NCBI GenBank assembly: GCA_944327245.1
Contig: CALVHD010000003.1
Span: 43,793 to 107,792, forward strand
Reading direction: 5' to 3'
DNA from: Candidatus Gastranaerophilales bacterium
GTDB lineage: Bacteria > Cyanobacteriota > Vampirovibrionia > Gastranaerophilales > Gastranaerophilaceae
DNA length: 64,000 nt
Made by a program: the position numbers and the translations under genes. Below, piece by piece: positions 8,854-16,900 of this stretch (position 1 is the first letter of the stretch; every line of letters starts with the position of its first letter). A model generated the notes under the pieces. That model had not been told where the DNA came from, did no database searches, and saw only the letters and a list, made by a program, of their open reading frames with translations.

Positions 8854-10512
8854 TTATACAGGTTGTGCAACTTTTTCTTTTTTTCTTGATATTTTTGATA
8901 TGCCCGTTCTTGGCAGCGGTGTTCTTGTAACAATAATTAAATTTGGACGCTTATAACTAGATAATTCTAAAGATAACTTTTTAACTTCGGCTCTTATGAT
9001 GTTGTTTAATTCTTTGTCATCGGGATATTTTTCAACAATTTCTTTTTTTGGATAAATTTTAACGGCAATTTCCTCTGTTCCTTGTTTTGAGCCTGTTTTA
9101 ATAACGTCAGAATATACAAGCGTTTCTTCAATTAAAGGACTTTTTGCTAAAACTGCCTCAACTTCTTCAGGAAAAACTTTTTTACCACCTGATAGTACAA
9201 TCATGTTTTTAATTCTTCCTGTGATATAAATGTAGCCATGGGAGTCAATTTTTGCTATATCTCCTGTTCTGAGCCATCCGTCTTCCATGATTGCTTCTTT
9301 TGTTAATTCTGGTTTGTTATAGTATCCTTTCATGATATTATCGCCAAGCATTTGCAGCTCATGGGTTTCTTTATCAATTCTGACTTTAACATTGCTGATT
9401 GGTCTGCCAACTGAACCCAGTTTTCTGTGTTTTTCTGTGTTCATTGTAATAATAGGGCTTGCTTCTGATAATCCGTATACTTCATATATACTTATGCCAA
9501 CGGCTTCAAAGAATTTTGCAACCTCAATATCCAAAGGAGCTCCGCCTGACATAAAACCTTTAAATTTGCCGCCGAATTTTCTTTTGATTTCGCTAAACAT
9601 AATTTTTGAAAGCCATCTTGTTTTTGCAGCCCTTGCAATTTTGAATTTAATATCAAACCATAGTTTTTTAAATGGGCTATATTGCCTTATTTCAGATTCA
9701 AGCGTTGTTTTCATAAGTTTTAAAAACGCAGGAACGGCAACCATAAATGTAATTTTCTTTTCCTGCATTATTTGGAAAATATCTTTTGGTTTTAAGCTGT
9801 TTGAATAATATATTGATGCACCTTTGTTTAAAAAAGACATAAAACCAACAGAGATTTCAAAAAGATGATTCATAGGAAGAATAGAAAGCATTGAGTCTTC
9901 TGAATTAAAATCAAAACATTTTCCAACTGCAATAACTTGAGACAAAATATTGCGATAGGTTATTTCAACTCCCTTAGGATTTCCTGTTGTGCCAGATGTA
10001 TAGACAATTAGAGCTGTCTTATCAAGGCTTCTGTGGCGCCATCTTTTATCCGGCATATCTTCAAGAGTATGTAAGTTAACATAGTTTTTATTTGCACCTT
10101 TGCCGTCTATTATAATTATGTGTTCAATAGACGAAATCATTTCTTTTAATTTAATTGCATCGCTTAAATGTGAGCTTGATACTAAAATTGCTCTTGGCAT
10201 ACAGTCTGACAGGATATGATTAAGTTCATGGATTGTCAGTTTAATATCTAATGGAACGCTAACTACGCCTGATAATACATTTGCAAATAATGTTGCACCT
10301 AATTCCGGCATTGATTCAGACAAAATCGCAACTTTATCACCTTTTTTTAATCCTATGTCTATCATATAGCTTGCTAATTTTCTTGATAGAATGCTCAAAC
10401 CTTTAAAGGTCATTTCATTCCAGCCTAAGTTAGAACGTATTCCAAGGGCGATATGATCTTCCAGTTCCTTTGTTCTTTTTTCGATAAAAGATAATAAATT
10501 TGTTGTTTCCAT
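8854..10512 (-). CDS. AMP-forming acyl-CoA/acyl-ACP synthetase
   Basis: Member of the ANL superfamily: it adenylates a carboxylic acid and passes it to a thiol. The P-loop YTSGTTGNPKG (171-181), the A5-type YGLSEASP, the A7-type WLRTGD and a C-terminal GRIKNMIVLSGGKKVFPEE are present; the last suits long-chain fatty-acid ligases. At 552 aa, without signal peptide, it resembles FadD/FAA1-type enzymes used for activating exogenous fatty acids. Whether the thiol is CoA or acyl carrier protein cannot be told. It stands alone. A GGGGAG lies about 18 bases before the ATG, too far to be a strong ribosome site. Confidence 0.85.
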   Translation of the reverse strand: METTNLLSFIEKRTKELEDHIALGIRSNLGWNEMTFKGLSILSRKLASYMIDIGLKKGDKVAILSESMPELGATLFANVLSGVVSVPLDIKLTIHELNHILSDCMPRAILVSSSHLSDAIKLKEMISSIEHIIIIDGKGANKNYVNLHTLEDMPDKRWRHRSLDKTALIVYTSGTTGNPKGVEITYRNILSQVIAVGKCFDFNSEDSMLSILPMNHLFEISVGFMSFLNKGASIYYSNSLKPKDIFQIMQEKKITFMVAVPAFLKLMKTTLESEIRQYSPFKKLWFDIKFKIARAAKTRWLSKIMFSEIKRKFGGKFKGFMSGGAPLDIEVAKFFEAVGISIYEVYGLSEASPIITMNTEKHRKLGSVGRPISNVKVRIDKETHELQMLGDNIMKGYYNKPELTKEAIMEDGWLRTGDIAKIDSHGYIYITGRIKNMIVLSGGKKVFPEEVEAVLAKSPLIEETLVYSDVIKTGSKQGTEEIAVKIYPKKEIVEKYPDDKELNNIIRAEVKKLSLELSSYKRPNLIIVTRTPLPRTGISKISRKKEKVAQPV

Positions 10513-10612
10513 ATGCTTTTTTATTATTCTCCCCTATAATAAAGTGTTAAATATATTATATCTTAATTTTTAAAAAATAGTCTAAATATTTGTAAATTTA
10601 TCTTTTTTTTAA

Positions 10613-10621
10613 TGTTATAAT
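10613..10621 (+). promoter_or_regulatory. Extended -10 promoter of the DUF151 gene
   Basis: TG-T-TATAAT is a consensus extended -10. TTGTAA lies 20 bases upstream as a weak -35. The expected start gives a leader of about 20 bases carrying AAGGAG before the ATG at 10649. Confidence 0.55.
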
Positions 10622-10648
10622 TCTTATACTTTAAAGGAGAAATTATTA

Positions 10649-11161
10649 ATGATTGAAATGAGAGTCATGGGTATTGCGCTGGATACTCGTTCAGGTTCAC
10701 CCATTGTTGTTTTAAATGATTTAAATAACAGAAAGGCTTTGCCAATTTGGATTGGTTCGGCTGAAGCAAGCGCAATAATCAGAAAAATTGAAAATATTCC
10801 GTCTTCTCGTCCTATGACCCATGACTTATTTTTAGATATTGCAAAACAGTCTGAATTTTTGATAACAAAAGTTGAAATTAACGATGTTGATGATCAGACT
10901 TATTTTTCAACAATTTATATGTATAATGAAAATTTACAAAAAGAACTGCAAATTGATTCAAGACCTTCTGATGCAATTGCAATTGCGCTAAGGGCTGATG
11001 TTCCTATATTTGTCAGCTCCGCTGTTTTAGCGGCAGGTTCTGTATCAACTGATGTTGAAAAGGACGAACAAGAAGCTCAAGAATTTAAGAATTTTATTCA
11101 AGATATCAAACCTTCTGATTTTGAGAAATTATTGAAAAAGAATTTTGAGTCCGACCAATAG
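10649..11161 (+). CDS. DUF151 (bifunctional nuclease) family protein
   Basis: The 170-aa sequence matches the BFN/DUF151 family: an N-terminal half with GSPIVVLND and ALPIWIGSAEA, followed by a DSRPSDAIAIALRADVPIFV core. Thermotoga and plant members have been linked to nuclease activity, but the physiological role in bacteria is unsettled. Many bacterial members carry a C-terminal UVR motif; here the tail (about 130-170) is acidic and does not show a clear one. AAGGAG lies 9 bases before the ATG and an extended -10 promoter stands in front. It is followed by the DUF1858 gene. Confidence 0.85.
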   Translation: MIEMRVMGIALDTRSGSPIVVLNDLNNRKALPIWIGSAEASAIIRKIENIPSSRPMTHDLFLDIAKQSEFLITKVEINDVDDQTYFSTIYMYNENLQKELQIDSRPSDAIAIALRADVPIFVSSAVLAAGSVSTDVEKDEQEAQEFKNFIQDIKPSDFEKLLKKNFESDQ

Positions 11162-11301
11162 ATTCCATCTGGTGTCATTAAAGGTAAGAAGCTGTCTTAA
11201 ATATTTTCTTTTAATTGCTTTTAGGCCTATTGAATAAAATGTTGTATTATTTTTATTTTCCATGGTATCTTATTAATGTAAAATTTAAAAAAGGCAAAAA
11301 A

Positions 11302-11514
11302 ATGGACAAAGTAACAAAAGACATGGGTATAATGGATATTGTAACGGCACATCCTGAGACTTTAGAAGTATTTGCTCAATATAATATGGGTTGTATTGGC
11401 TGTGCTGCTGCTCGTTTTGAAAATTTGGAAGCCGGTGCTAAGGTTCATGGAATTGATCCGGATGAAATGGTTGAAGCTATGAATCAAGTTATTCAAAAAA
11501 GTGCTGGACAATAA
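11302..11514 (+). CDS. DUF1858 domain protein
   Basis: This 70-aa protein is one DUF1858 domain: MGIMDIVTAHPETLEVF at the start and a CIGCAAA motif in the middle, then GIDPDEMVEAMN. The domain often accompanies ScdA/Ric-type iron-sulfur repair or hybrid-cluster proteins, and the Cys pair may sense or bind redox-active ligands; that role is inference. The start at 11302 is preferred over an upstream in-frame ATG at 11215 because the domain begins there and AAGG precedes it. The tRNA-Leu promoter begins inside its last codons. Confidence 0.8.
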   Translation: MDKVTKDMGIMDIVTAHPETLEVFAQYNMGCIGCAAARFENLEAGAKVHGIDPDEMVEAMNQVIQKSAGQ

Positions 11515-11533
11515 TTTTTTTTCATAGTATTAT
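11505..11533 (+). promoter_or_regulatory. Promoter of tRNA-Leu
   Basis: TGGACA (11505-11510), a 17-base spacer and TATTAT (11528-11533) form a strong sigma-70 type promoter. The -35 lies within the final codons of the DUF1858 gene, and the -10 ends 38 bases before the mature tRNA. Confidence 0.7.
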
Positions 11534-11571
11534 GGCTAGGCACGGTTTGCGTGTTTGAAAATTAAATGTTT

Positions 11572-11658
11572 GCCCTGGTGGTGGAATCGGTAGACACGTC
11601 GGACTTAAAATCCGATGAGGCTAATAACTTCGTGCCAGTTCAAGTCTGGCCCAGGGCA
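11572..11658 (+). tRNA. tRNA-Leu (UAA)
   Basis: The 87-nt cloverleaf has a 7-bp acceptor stem (GCCCTGG/CCAGGGC), discriminator A, a long class II variable arm and anticodon loop CTTAAAA, giving anticodon TAA. The terminal CCA is not encoded, so it must be added enzymatically. A perfect-stem terminator follows at once. Confidence 0.96.
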
Positions 11659-11663
11659 TTTTT

Positions 11664-11692
11664 AAAATCTCGCTTTAATGCGAGATTTTTTT
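11664..11692 (+). terminator. Intrinsic terminator of tRNA-Leu
   Basis: Ten-bp perfect stem (AAAATCTCGC/GCGAGATTTT), 6-base loop and a T run directly after the tRNA gene. Confidence 0.88.
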
Positions 11693-11941
11693 GTGAGTAT
11701 TCTATTGACTAATTAACCTAAATAAAAAAAATAGTTATAATTATATTTATAATCATGCTTTAAATTATATTGATATGCACAAATAAGAAAAAATAGTCAA
11801 TTTATGTTAAGAAATGTAAATTCAAATGTAATCAAAAATTAACAATGTTCAGTATCTTTACTTAAATAATTATTCAAATTTACCTTCTAAACCAAATAAT
11901 GTAAGACAAACAATAAAAAAAATGTTACTATAGCTAAGCAG

Positions 11942-11955
11942 TGTTCAAGTGAACA
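11942..11955. promoter_or_regulatory. Inverted repeat, possible operator
   Basis: TGTTCA-AG-TGAACA is a perfect 6-bp inverted repeat in an otherwise AT-rich region, about 150 bases before the HEAT gene. It could be a dimeric repressor site. It is not the GAAC-N4-GTTC LexA box, because the half-sites are in the opposite order. Confidence 0.3.
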
Positions 11956-11960
11956 ACAAA

Positions 11961-12000
11961 ACATAAAATAAAATAAATATAAAATAAATAAAATAAAACA
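11961..12000. repeat. Low-complexity A/T tract
   Basis: Irregular repeats of AAATA/AAAATA units, nearly pure A and T. It may be intrinsically curved DNA or an UP-like element; no function is shown. Confidence 0.5.
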
Positions 12001-12107
12001 TTCGTAACAAATTTTAAAAATTAACAACAAATATGGCAATTATTTTAGAAAAAAATCTTTTATAAATATATAGGTAATAGTGTGTAAAATGTTATTGGAG
12101 GAAATCA

Positions 12108-12962
12108 ATGACAATTAGTGTGAACAATCGCAAAAAATCAAGTAAAAAATCTTTTGATGAATTGGTTAATGATTTAAAAACTTCTAATTCTGAAAAAGTT
12201 AGATATAACGCCGCAAGAATATTGGGCGAAATGGGTGATTTTAATGCTGTTGAACCTTTAATTGACGTTTTGAAAAATGATAAAAACGGTTCTGTTCGTT
12301 TATATGCAGCTCGTGCATTAGGTGAACTTGGTGATACTACTGCAACAGAACCTCTTATTGAATCACTTAGATTGGACAGAAATGTTGATGTTCGTGTTCG
12401 TGCAGCTCGCGCTTTGGGTCGTCTTGGCGGTGAAATTGTTGTAGAACCTCTTGTTGAAGCTTTAAACGATGAAAATCCTCAAGTTTGTATTACCGCAACT
12501 GAAGCTTTGATTGAAATTGGTGACGTTGCAACAGATGCGCTTATTGCTTCACTTGATCATGAAAAAGTTAATGTTCGCTGTGATGCAACTCGTGCATTAG
12601 GTGAAATCGGTAATCCAAAGTGTGTTGATAAAATTATCAATATGTTAAAAGATGAATGGGTTAATGTTAGAATTTATGCTGTTACTTCATTAGGCAAATT
12701 AAACGACAGAAAAGCAGTTCCCGGATTAATCGAAGTTATGAAGAATGAAAAAGAAAACGATTTGGTTAGAGCCGGCGCTGCAGCTGCACTTGGTGTTTTG
12801 CGTGATCAAAGAGCTTTGCTTCCTTTGAGAGAATTAATCATCAATGCAGAAGAATTGGGTGAACTTGAAGATACAGCCTTAAAATCATTCAAAAAGATTA
12901 TGGCTGCTAATTGGGAAGCTATGCAAGGCAGTCAATCAGTTAAAAAGCCAAGCTTCTTTTAA
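12108..12962 (+). CDS. HEAT-repeat protein, phycobilisome-lyase type
   Basis: The 284-aa protein consists of about seven HEAT-like repeats of about 31 residues with the family pattern VRxxAARALGELGD (for example around 60-75, 92-105, 155-168). PBS-lyase HEAT repeats attach chromophores to phycobiliproteins in cyanobacteria, but most bacterial members are protein-binding scaffolds. Since no phycobilisome gene is seen, I infer a scaffold or regulator. The N-terminus (about 1-17) is basic. The ribosome site GGAGGA is 7 bases before ATG and the upstream region is unusually long. A strong terminator follows. Confidence 0.85.
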   Translation: MTISVNNRKKSSKKSFDELVNDLKTSNSEKVRYNAARILGEMGDFNAVEPLIDVLKNDKNGSVRLYAARALGELGDTTATEPLIESLRLDRNVDVRVRAARALGRLGGEIVVEPLVEALNDENPQVCITATEALIEIGDVATDALIASLDHEKVNVRCDATRALGEIGNPKCVDKIINMLKDEWVNVRIYAVTSLGKLNDRKAVPGLIEVMKNEKENDLVRAGAAAALGVLRDQRALLPLRELIINAEELGELEDTALKSFKKIMAANWEAMQGSQSVKKPSFF

Positions 12963-12980
12963 TAATACAAAAATTTAATT

Positions 12981-13010
12981 AAAAAAGCCCTGAATGTTCA
13001 GGGCTTTTTT
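12981..13010. terminator. Bidirectional intrinsic terminator
   Basis: Near-perfect palindrome (AAAAAAGCCCTGAA / TTCAGGGCTTTTTT) between the convergent HEAT gene and the 95-aa gene. Confidence 0.88.
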
Positions 13011-13028
13011 GTTATTAAGCTAATTTTA

Positions 13029-13316
13029 TTAAATTCTGTTGTGCCAAACTCCGCCTTGTCTGTCTATAATTGCATCATAGAATGACCATAGTCTAAATAC
13101 GCCTGTAAGACCTAAAACAGCGTGAGTTATATTTTTTTCAGCAGTTTGTCCGTTGATTGCTTGACCAATTCCGGGCCATACCAACAATGAACATAATGAC
13201 GCGCCGACACTTCTTGCTGATACGTGTCCATCTGTGCCATGGGTTCCTGCTGCTAACACGGGGGTAGCCATTGTTAATAGCGCCATAAGTGCCATAATTG
13301 ATAAAATCTTTTTCAT
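13029..13316 (-). CDS. Small secreted or membrane protein, TM2-like
   Basis: The 95-aa product has a clear signal peptide (MKKILSIMALMALLTMATP, cleavage around VLAAG) and a hydrophobic stretch (about 40-75) containing WPGIGQAINGQ, which resembles the PGxGQxYxG turn of TM2-domain proteins. GGAGG lies directly before the ATG. It sits 17 bases after pepA on the same strand and probably ends the trmFO-pepA operon, although its own ribosome site allows high independent translation. Function unknown. Confidence 0.6.
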   Translation of the reverse strand: MKKILSIMALMALLTMATPVLAAGTHGTDGHVSARSVGASLCSLLVWPGIGQAINGQTAEKNITHAVLGLTGVFRLWSFYDAIIDRQGGVWHNRI

Positions 13317-13333
13317 ACTTTCCTCCTTTTTAG

Positions 13334-14821
13334 CTATGATAACATATAATTGATTAACGTTCTAATCATTACGCCTGTCGGGCCTTGTAAGGTTTCTTTA
13401 TTGGATTTATCTAAATATGCAGTGCCTGCAATATCTAAATGCAGCCAAGCATTTGATTTGGTAAAATTAGATAAAAACCATGCTGCTGTAGATGTTCCTG
13501 CTTGTCTGCCGCCTGTGTTTTTCATATCTGCAATATTTGATTTTAAATTGTCTTTTAATTCATCTAATATTGGCATTTGCCATGTATTTTCAGCTGATTT
13601 TTTTGATGCTTCAATGAATTTATTTATCTGTTCTTGATTGTTTCCCATAACTCCTGTTATATTATTTCCTAATGATACAATAACAGCGCCTGTAAGGGTT
13701 GCAATATCAATTACCTCATCAACATTTAATTTATCGCAATAAGATAATGCGTCTGCAAGGGTTAATCTTCCTTCTGCATCAGTGTTATCAACTTCAATCG
13801 TTTTTCCGTTCATAGCGGTTAATATATCACCTTGTTTGTATGCTGAACCTGATGTCATATTTTCGCATAATGCGCAAACTGCGTGTAATTCAATGTCACT
13901 ATTTAGTTTTGCCATTGCTTGAATTATCCCAAGAACGCTTGCCGCTCCTGTCATATCGTCTTTCATAGTTAACATTGATGTGGCGGGTTTGATATTCATT
14001 CCGCCGGCATCAAACGTTATTCCTTTACCTATTAGTGCAATTTTTTTTCTTGGTGTGCATTTTGGCTTATATGTCAGATGAACAAATTTGGGTTCATGTA
14101 TACTTCCTTGACTCACTGCTAAAAATGCATTCATGTTTAGTTCTTTTATTTGATTTTTATCATAAATTTTTGCTTCTAATTTATGTTCTTTTGCAATTTG
14201 TGCTGCAATGTTTGCAATATATTCCGGAGTTGCAACTTGAGCTTGTTCATTAACTAAATCTTTTGTAAATTTCATTGCAAAAGATGTATATGCGCCTATT
14301 TCTGCTGCACGTTCCAATTCTTGTGAAAAGTTATCGTTTAGTAATTCTATTGTTTCAATTTTATTTTTTTTGCTAGATAAGTATTTATCAAATTCATATA
14401 AGCCGATTCTTGCTGCGCATAGAGTTATTTTTGCAGAGTCTTCTTTGTTGAAATTTGCTAAAATATTGTTGCATTCACTTGTATTTTCAATTAATTCAAA
14501 GGCAATTGAGTTATTTTTTGTTATAGATTTAGCAATTCTTGCGGCATTTGCAATAATTTGAGAGAATTTTTTTCTTGTGAGGTTTTCTTTTTTGCCAAGA
14601 CCTGCCAAAAGTACTTTTGTTTGTTCATTTATTGCATATTTAAAGGTTTCCATAAATTCACCTTTAAATATTTTGTAGTTTTCTATTTGTTTATTTAATT
14701 CGTTATTTGAGAGTTTGTTTAAGTAATTTAATAATTTACTGTCAGTTTTATAATCTTCCCAAACGAAACAAACAACCGTATCTGCTGTAAATTCTTCTGT
14801 TTTTTTAGTTAAAAATTTCAT
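13334..14821 (-). CDS. pepA: Leucyl aminopeptidase (M17)
   Basis: M17 aminopeptidases use two metal ions to remove N-terminal residues during peptide turnover. The catalytic core shows IGKGITFDAGG (K about 265, D about 270), MKDDMTGA (about 286-293) and the family signature NTDAEGRL (about 342-349). At 495 aa it has full family length, with a typical N-terminal non-catalytic domain (about 1-160). The ATG is 4 bases after the trmFO stop with GGGAGA overlapping that stop, so the two genes form an operon. Confidence 0.93.
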   Translation of the reverse strand: MKFLTKKTEEFTADTVVCFVWEDYKTDSKLLNYLNKLSNNELNKQIENYKIFKGEFMETFKYAINEQTKVLLAGLGKKENLTRKKFSQIIANAARIAKSITKNNSIAFELIENTSECNNILANFNKEDSAKITLCAARIGLYEFDKYLSSKKNKIETIELLNDNFSQELERAAEIGAYTSFAMKFTKDLVNEQAQVATPEYIANIAAQIAKEHKLEAKIYDKNQIKELNMNAFLAVSQGSIHEPKFVHLTYKPKCTPRKKIALIGKGITFDAGGMNIKPATSMLTMKDDMTGAASVLGIIQAMAKLNSDIELHAVCALCENMTSGSAYKQGDILTAMNGKTIEVDNTDAEGRLTLADALSYCDKLNVDEVIDIATLTGAVIVSLGNNITGVMGNNQEQINKFIEASKKSAENTWQMPILDELKDNLKSNIADMKNTGGRQAGTSTAAWFLSNFTKSNAWLHLDIAGTAYLDKSNKETLQGPTGVMIRTLINYMLS

Positions 14822-14825
14822 AATA

Positions 14826-16157
14826 TTATTCTCCCATAATATTTTTTATTTTTTCTATTTCATTTATGGCTCTTTTTGAGCGTAATTCATTTTTGTATTT
14901 TTTGTCTTTTAGTTTTCTTTTATCGCCTTCTATTTCTTTTGTTATCCCCCAGTTGGAATTTATTGGCTGAAATTTTTTATGACCTTCAAATGTAATATAA
15001 TCAATAAGCGCACCGAGCATTGTTGTGTTGTTCAGTTCAATTAAGGGCTTTTGTTTGATAAATCTGTCCATATTTATTGCGGCAAATAATCCCGTGGAAA
15101 TGCTTTCGCAATATCCTTCCACTCCTGTAATTTGACCTGCAAAGAATAGATTTTTATATTTTTTTGTTTGAAGATATTTGTTTAGAATTTTTGGCGAATT
15201 AATAAATGTGTTTGCATGCATTACCCCGTATCTTGTAATTATTGCATTTTCCAAAGGCGGTATGCTTTGTATTAATTTTTTTTGTTCGCCCCATTTTAAA
15301 TTTGTTTGAAAACCTACTAAATTATATAGATTTGCCATTTTGTCGTCTTGTCTTAGCTGTACTACAGCATAAAATTGATTTTTTTTGAATTGCGTTTCGA
15401 TTCTTTTGTCAAAAAGCCCTACAGGTTTCATTGGTCCAAATCTTAGAGTATCTTTTCCTCTGGATGCCATTACTTCTATCGGCATACATCCTTCAAAGTA
15501 GCTTGCTTCAAATTCTTTTAACGGGGCTCTTTCTGCATTAATCAAAATATCGTAGAAATTTTCATATTCTTCTTTTGTCATAGGACAATTGATGAAGTCG
15601 GCTTCCCCTTTGTCCCATCTTGATGCGTAAAAGGCTTTATTAAAATCAATAGAGTCTTTTTCGATAATTGGCGCTATTGCATCATAAAAATGAAAATCTT
15701 CTTCGCCGAATTCTTCTTTAATATTACATGCCAGTTCTTTTGCGCTCAGAGGCCCTGTTGCTATGATAGTCGGTATAGATGGGTCAATTTTTTCATATTT
15801 TTCATTAATTTGCGTAATATTGTTAAAGGAATTAATTATTTTTTTAATTTCCCTGCAAAAACCAAATCTATCAATAGACAGTGAGTTTCCCGAGGGGACT
15901 TTATTTTTTATTGCTGTTGGAAATAAAACCGAGCCTAAAATTATTGCTTCTTGTTTTAGTAAGCCTGAGGCAGATAAAATATCTGAAGAACCCAGAGAGT
16001 TTGAACATACAAATTCTGCAGGGTAATCTGTTGTATGAGCTCCTGTTTGGTATTTTGGGCGCATTTCGTACAGTTCAATATCGTATCCTTTTTTGGCTAA
16101 ATATATAGCAGCTTCGCTGCCTGCCAATCCTGCCCCTATTACTCTGATTTTATTCAT
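14826..16157 (-). CDS. trmFO: tRNA (uracil-5-)-methyltransferase, folate-dependent
   Basis: TrmFO makes ribothymidine at position 54 of tRNA using methylenetetrahydrofolate and FAD. The N-terminal dinucleotide fold VIGAGLAGSEAA, the ELYEMRP stretch, FVCSNSLGS (with the Cys that holds the flavin-methylene intermediate) and the C-terminal GQITGVEGY segment fit the family, as does the 443-aa length. I choose ATG 16157, directly before the Rossmann motif. TATAAT ends 6 bases upstream and no ribosome site exists, so a leaderless start is likely. An ATG 15 bases further upstream is less plausible. It heads the trmFO-pepA operon. Confidence 0.93.
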   Translation of the reverse strand: MNKIRVIGAGLAGSEAAIYLAKKGYDIELYEMRPKYQTGAHTTDYPAEFVCSNSLGSSDILSASGLLKQEAIILGSVLFPTAIKNKVPSGNSLSIDRFGFCREIKKIINSFNNITQINEKYEKIDPSIPTIIATGPLSAKELACNIKEEFGEEDFHFYDAIAPIIEKDSIDFNKAFYASRWDKGEADFINCPMTKEEYENFYDILINAERAPLKEFEASYFEGCMPIEVMASRGKDTLRFGPMKPVGLFDKRIETQFKKNQFYAVVQLRQDDKMANLYNLVGFQTNLKWGEQKKLIQSIPPLENAIITRYGVMHANTFINSPKILNKYLQTKKYKNLFFAGQITGVEGYCESISTGLFAAINMDRFIKQKPLIELNNTTMLGALIDYITFEGHKKFQPINSNWGITKEIEGDKRKLKDKKYKNELRSKRAINEIEKIKNIMGE

Positions 16158-16163
16158 AAAATT

Positions 16164-16169
16164 ATTATA
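16164..16169 (-). promoter_or_regulatory. -10 box of trmFO
   Basis: Consensus TATAAT on the minus strand ending 6 bases before the chosen ATG. No clear -35. Part of the leaderless pattern described in the findings. Confidence 0.45.
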
Positions 16170-16269
16170 CATTAAATAAAATAAAAGTTTTCTTAATATA
16201 ATTTAATCTTTTCTAAAGAAAATGGTTTTTGTGTCGATAGAATAAATAAGAGTAAAATTCGGGTGGCAC

Positions 16270-16413
16270 ATGTTTAATTTATCTAAAAATGCTAAAAATA
16301 AAATCTCTGCTTGTGAAATAATAGAAAAAGCCATGCTCAAAAGAAGAAGGCTTTCTGTTAGTGCCATTATTAATGTTTCATCCGATAGTCAAAGAATTAG
16401 ATTGGTTAAATAG
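16270..16413 (+). CDS. Possible 47-aa basic protein
   Basis: A short open frame starts with ATG at 16270, 5 bases after GGGTGG, and ends 1 base before the stop of the convergent FtsB-like gene. The product is basic (LKRRRL in the middle, RIRLVK at the end) with no signal peptide or membrane segment. It occupies nearly the whole gap between trmFO and the next gene, which suggests a real gene, but its size leaves chance possible. No family recognised. Confidence 0.4.
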   Translation: MFNLSKNAKNKISACEIIEKAMLKRRRLSVSAIINVSSDSQRIRLVK

Positions 16414-16414
16414 A

Positions 16415-16864
16415 TTATTCAGGCGTTTTTTCGCTGGAGATATCTTTATTGAATTTTGATGAAAATGTTTCTAAAAATTTAACAAATTTGTTGTTTGGAA
16501 TATTTTCCGTTGTTTTGGTTTCTTCGTTTTGTTGATTAATTATTATCAATACTTCGTCTTTTGCCGCCATTTTTAGATTGTTTCTTGCAATAGATTCGAC
16601 TTTATACATAGATGAAAAATTTTTTATTTCATTTTTCAGGTGTTTGTTTCTTTCTTCGGCTTGAGCTTTAAGTTCTTGGGCCTTAATTATTTTTGTTTGA
16701 TATACAACAATTTTTGCTAAGTTTAGAAGAGCGCTATAGCTAATTTGACAAACACATAACAACAGAACTATCGTTAGAAAAGAATGATAAAACCTGATTT
16801 TTCTGATTTTTTTCTTCTGCTGCTTTTGTACCCTTGACTTTAAATTCATGTAATTACTGCTCAT
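16415..16864 (-). CDS. FtsB/DivIC-like septum formation initiator
   Basis: The 149-aa protein has a basic cytoplasmic head, one membrane segment (about 28-46), a coiled coil (about 55-85) and the family's closing motif VESIARNNLKMAAKDEVLII (about 89-108). This is the layout of FtsB/DivIC, which bridges FtsL and FtsQ/DivIB in the divisome. A variable Lys/Glu tail follows. In many bacteria the gene lies near eno or surE; here it lies alone upstream of a possible leaderless start (TAGAAT ends 6 bases before ATG). Confidence 0.75.
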   Translation of the reverse strand: MSSNYMNLKSRVQKQQKKKIRKIRFYHSFLTIVLLLCVCQISYSALLNLAKIVVYQTKIIKAQELKAQAEERNKHLKNEIKNFSSMYKVESIARNNLKMAAKDEVLIIINQQNEETKTTENIPNNKFVKFLETFSSKFNKDISSEKTPE

Positions 16865-16870
16865 AAATTA

Positions 16871-16876
16871 ATTCTA
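16871..16876 (-). promoter_or_regulatory. -10-like box of the FtsB-like gene
   Basis: TAGAAT (5 of 6 consensus) ends 6 bases before the ATG at 16864. No -35 or ribosome site is seen, so support is modest. Confidence 0.3.
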
Positions 16877-16900
16877 ACCTAAATTTGTATTTTTACATAA

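Larger units (their letters stand above)
11693..12107 (+). other. Long AT-rich intergenic leader of the HEAT gene
   Basis: About 415 bases without an open frame I would call. It holds a 14-base inverted repeat at 11942-11955, an A/T tract at 11961-12000 and GGAGGA just before the ATG at 12108. I see no tRNA-like or known riboswitch fold. It is the longest non-coding stretch in the window. Confidence 0.6.

Noticed and set aside
9332..9808. 158-aa plus-strand frame opposite the acyl ligase
   Set aside because: Shadow of a clearly identified gene on the other strand.
11942..11955. LexA/SOS box
   Set aside because: Half-sites GTTC...GAAC are in the reverse order of the GAAC-N4-GTTC box, and the downstream gene is not an SOS gene.
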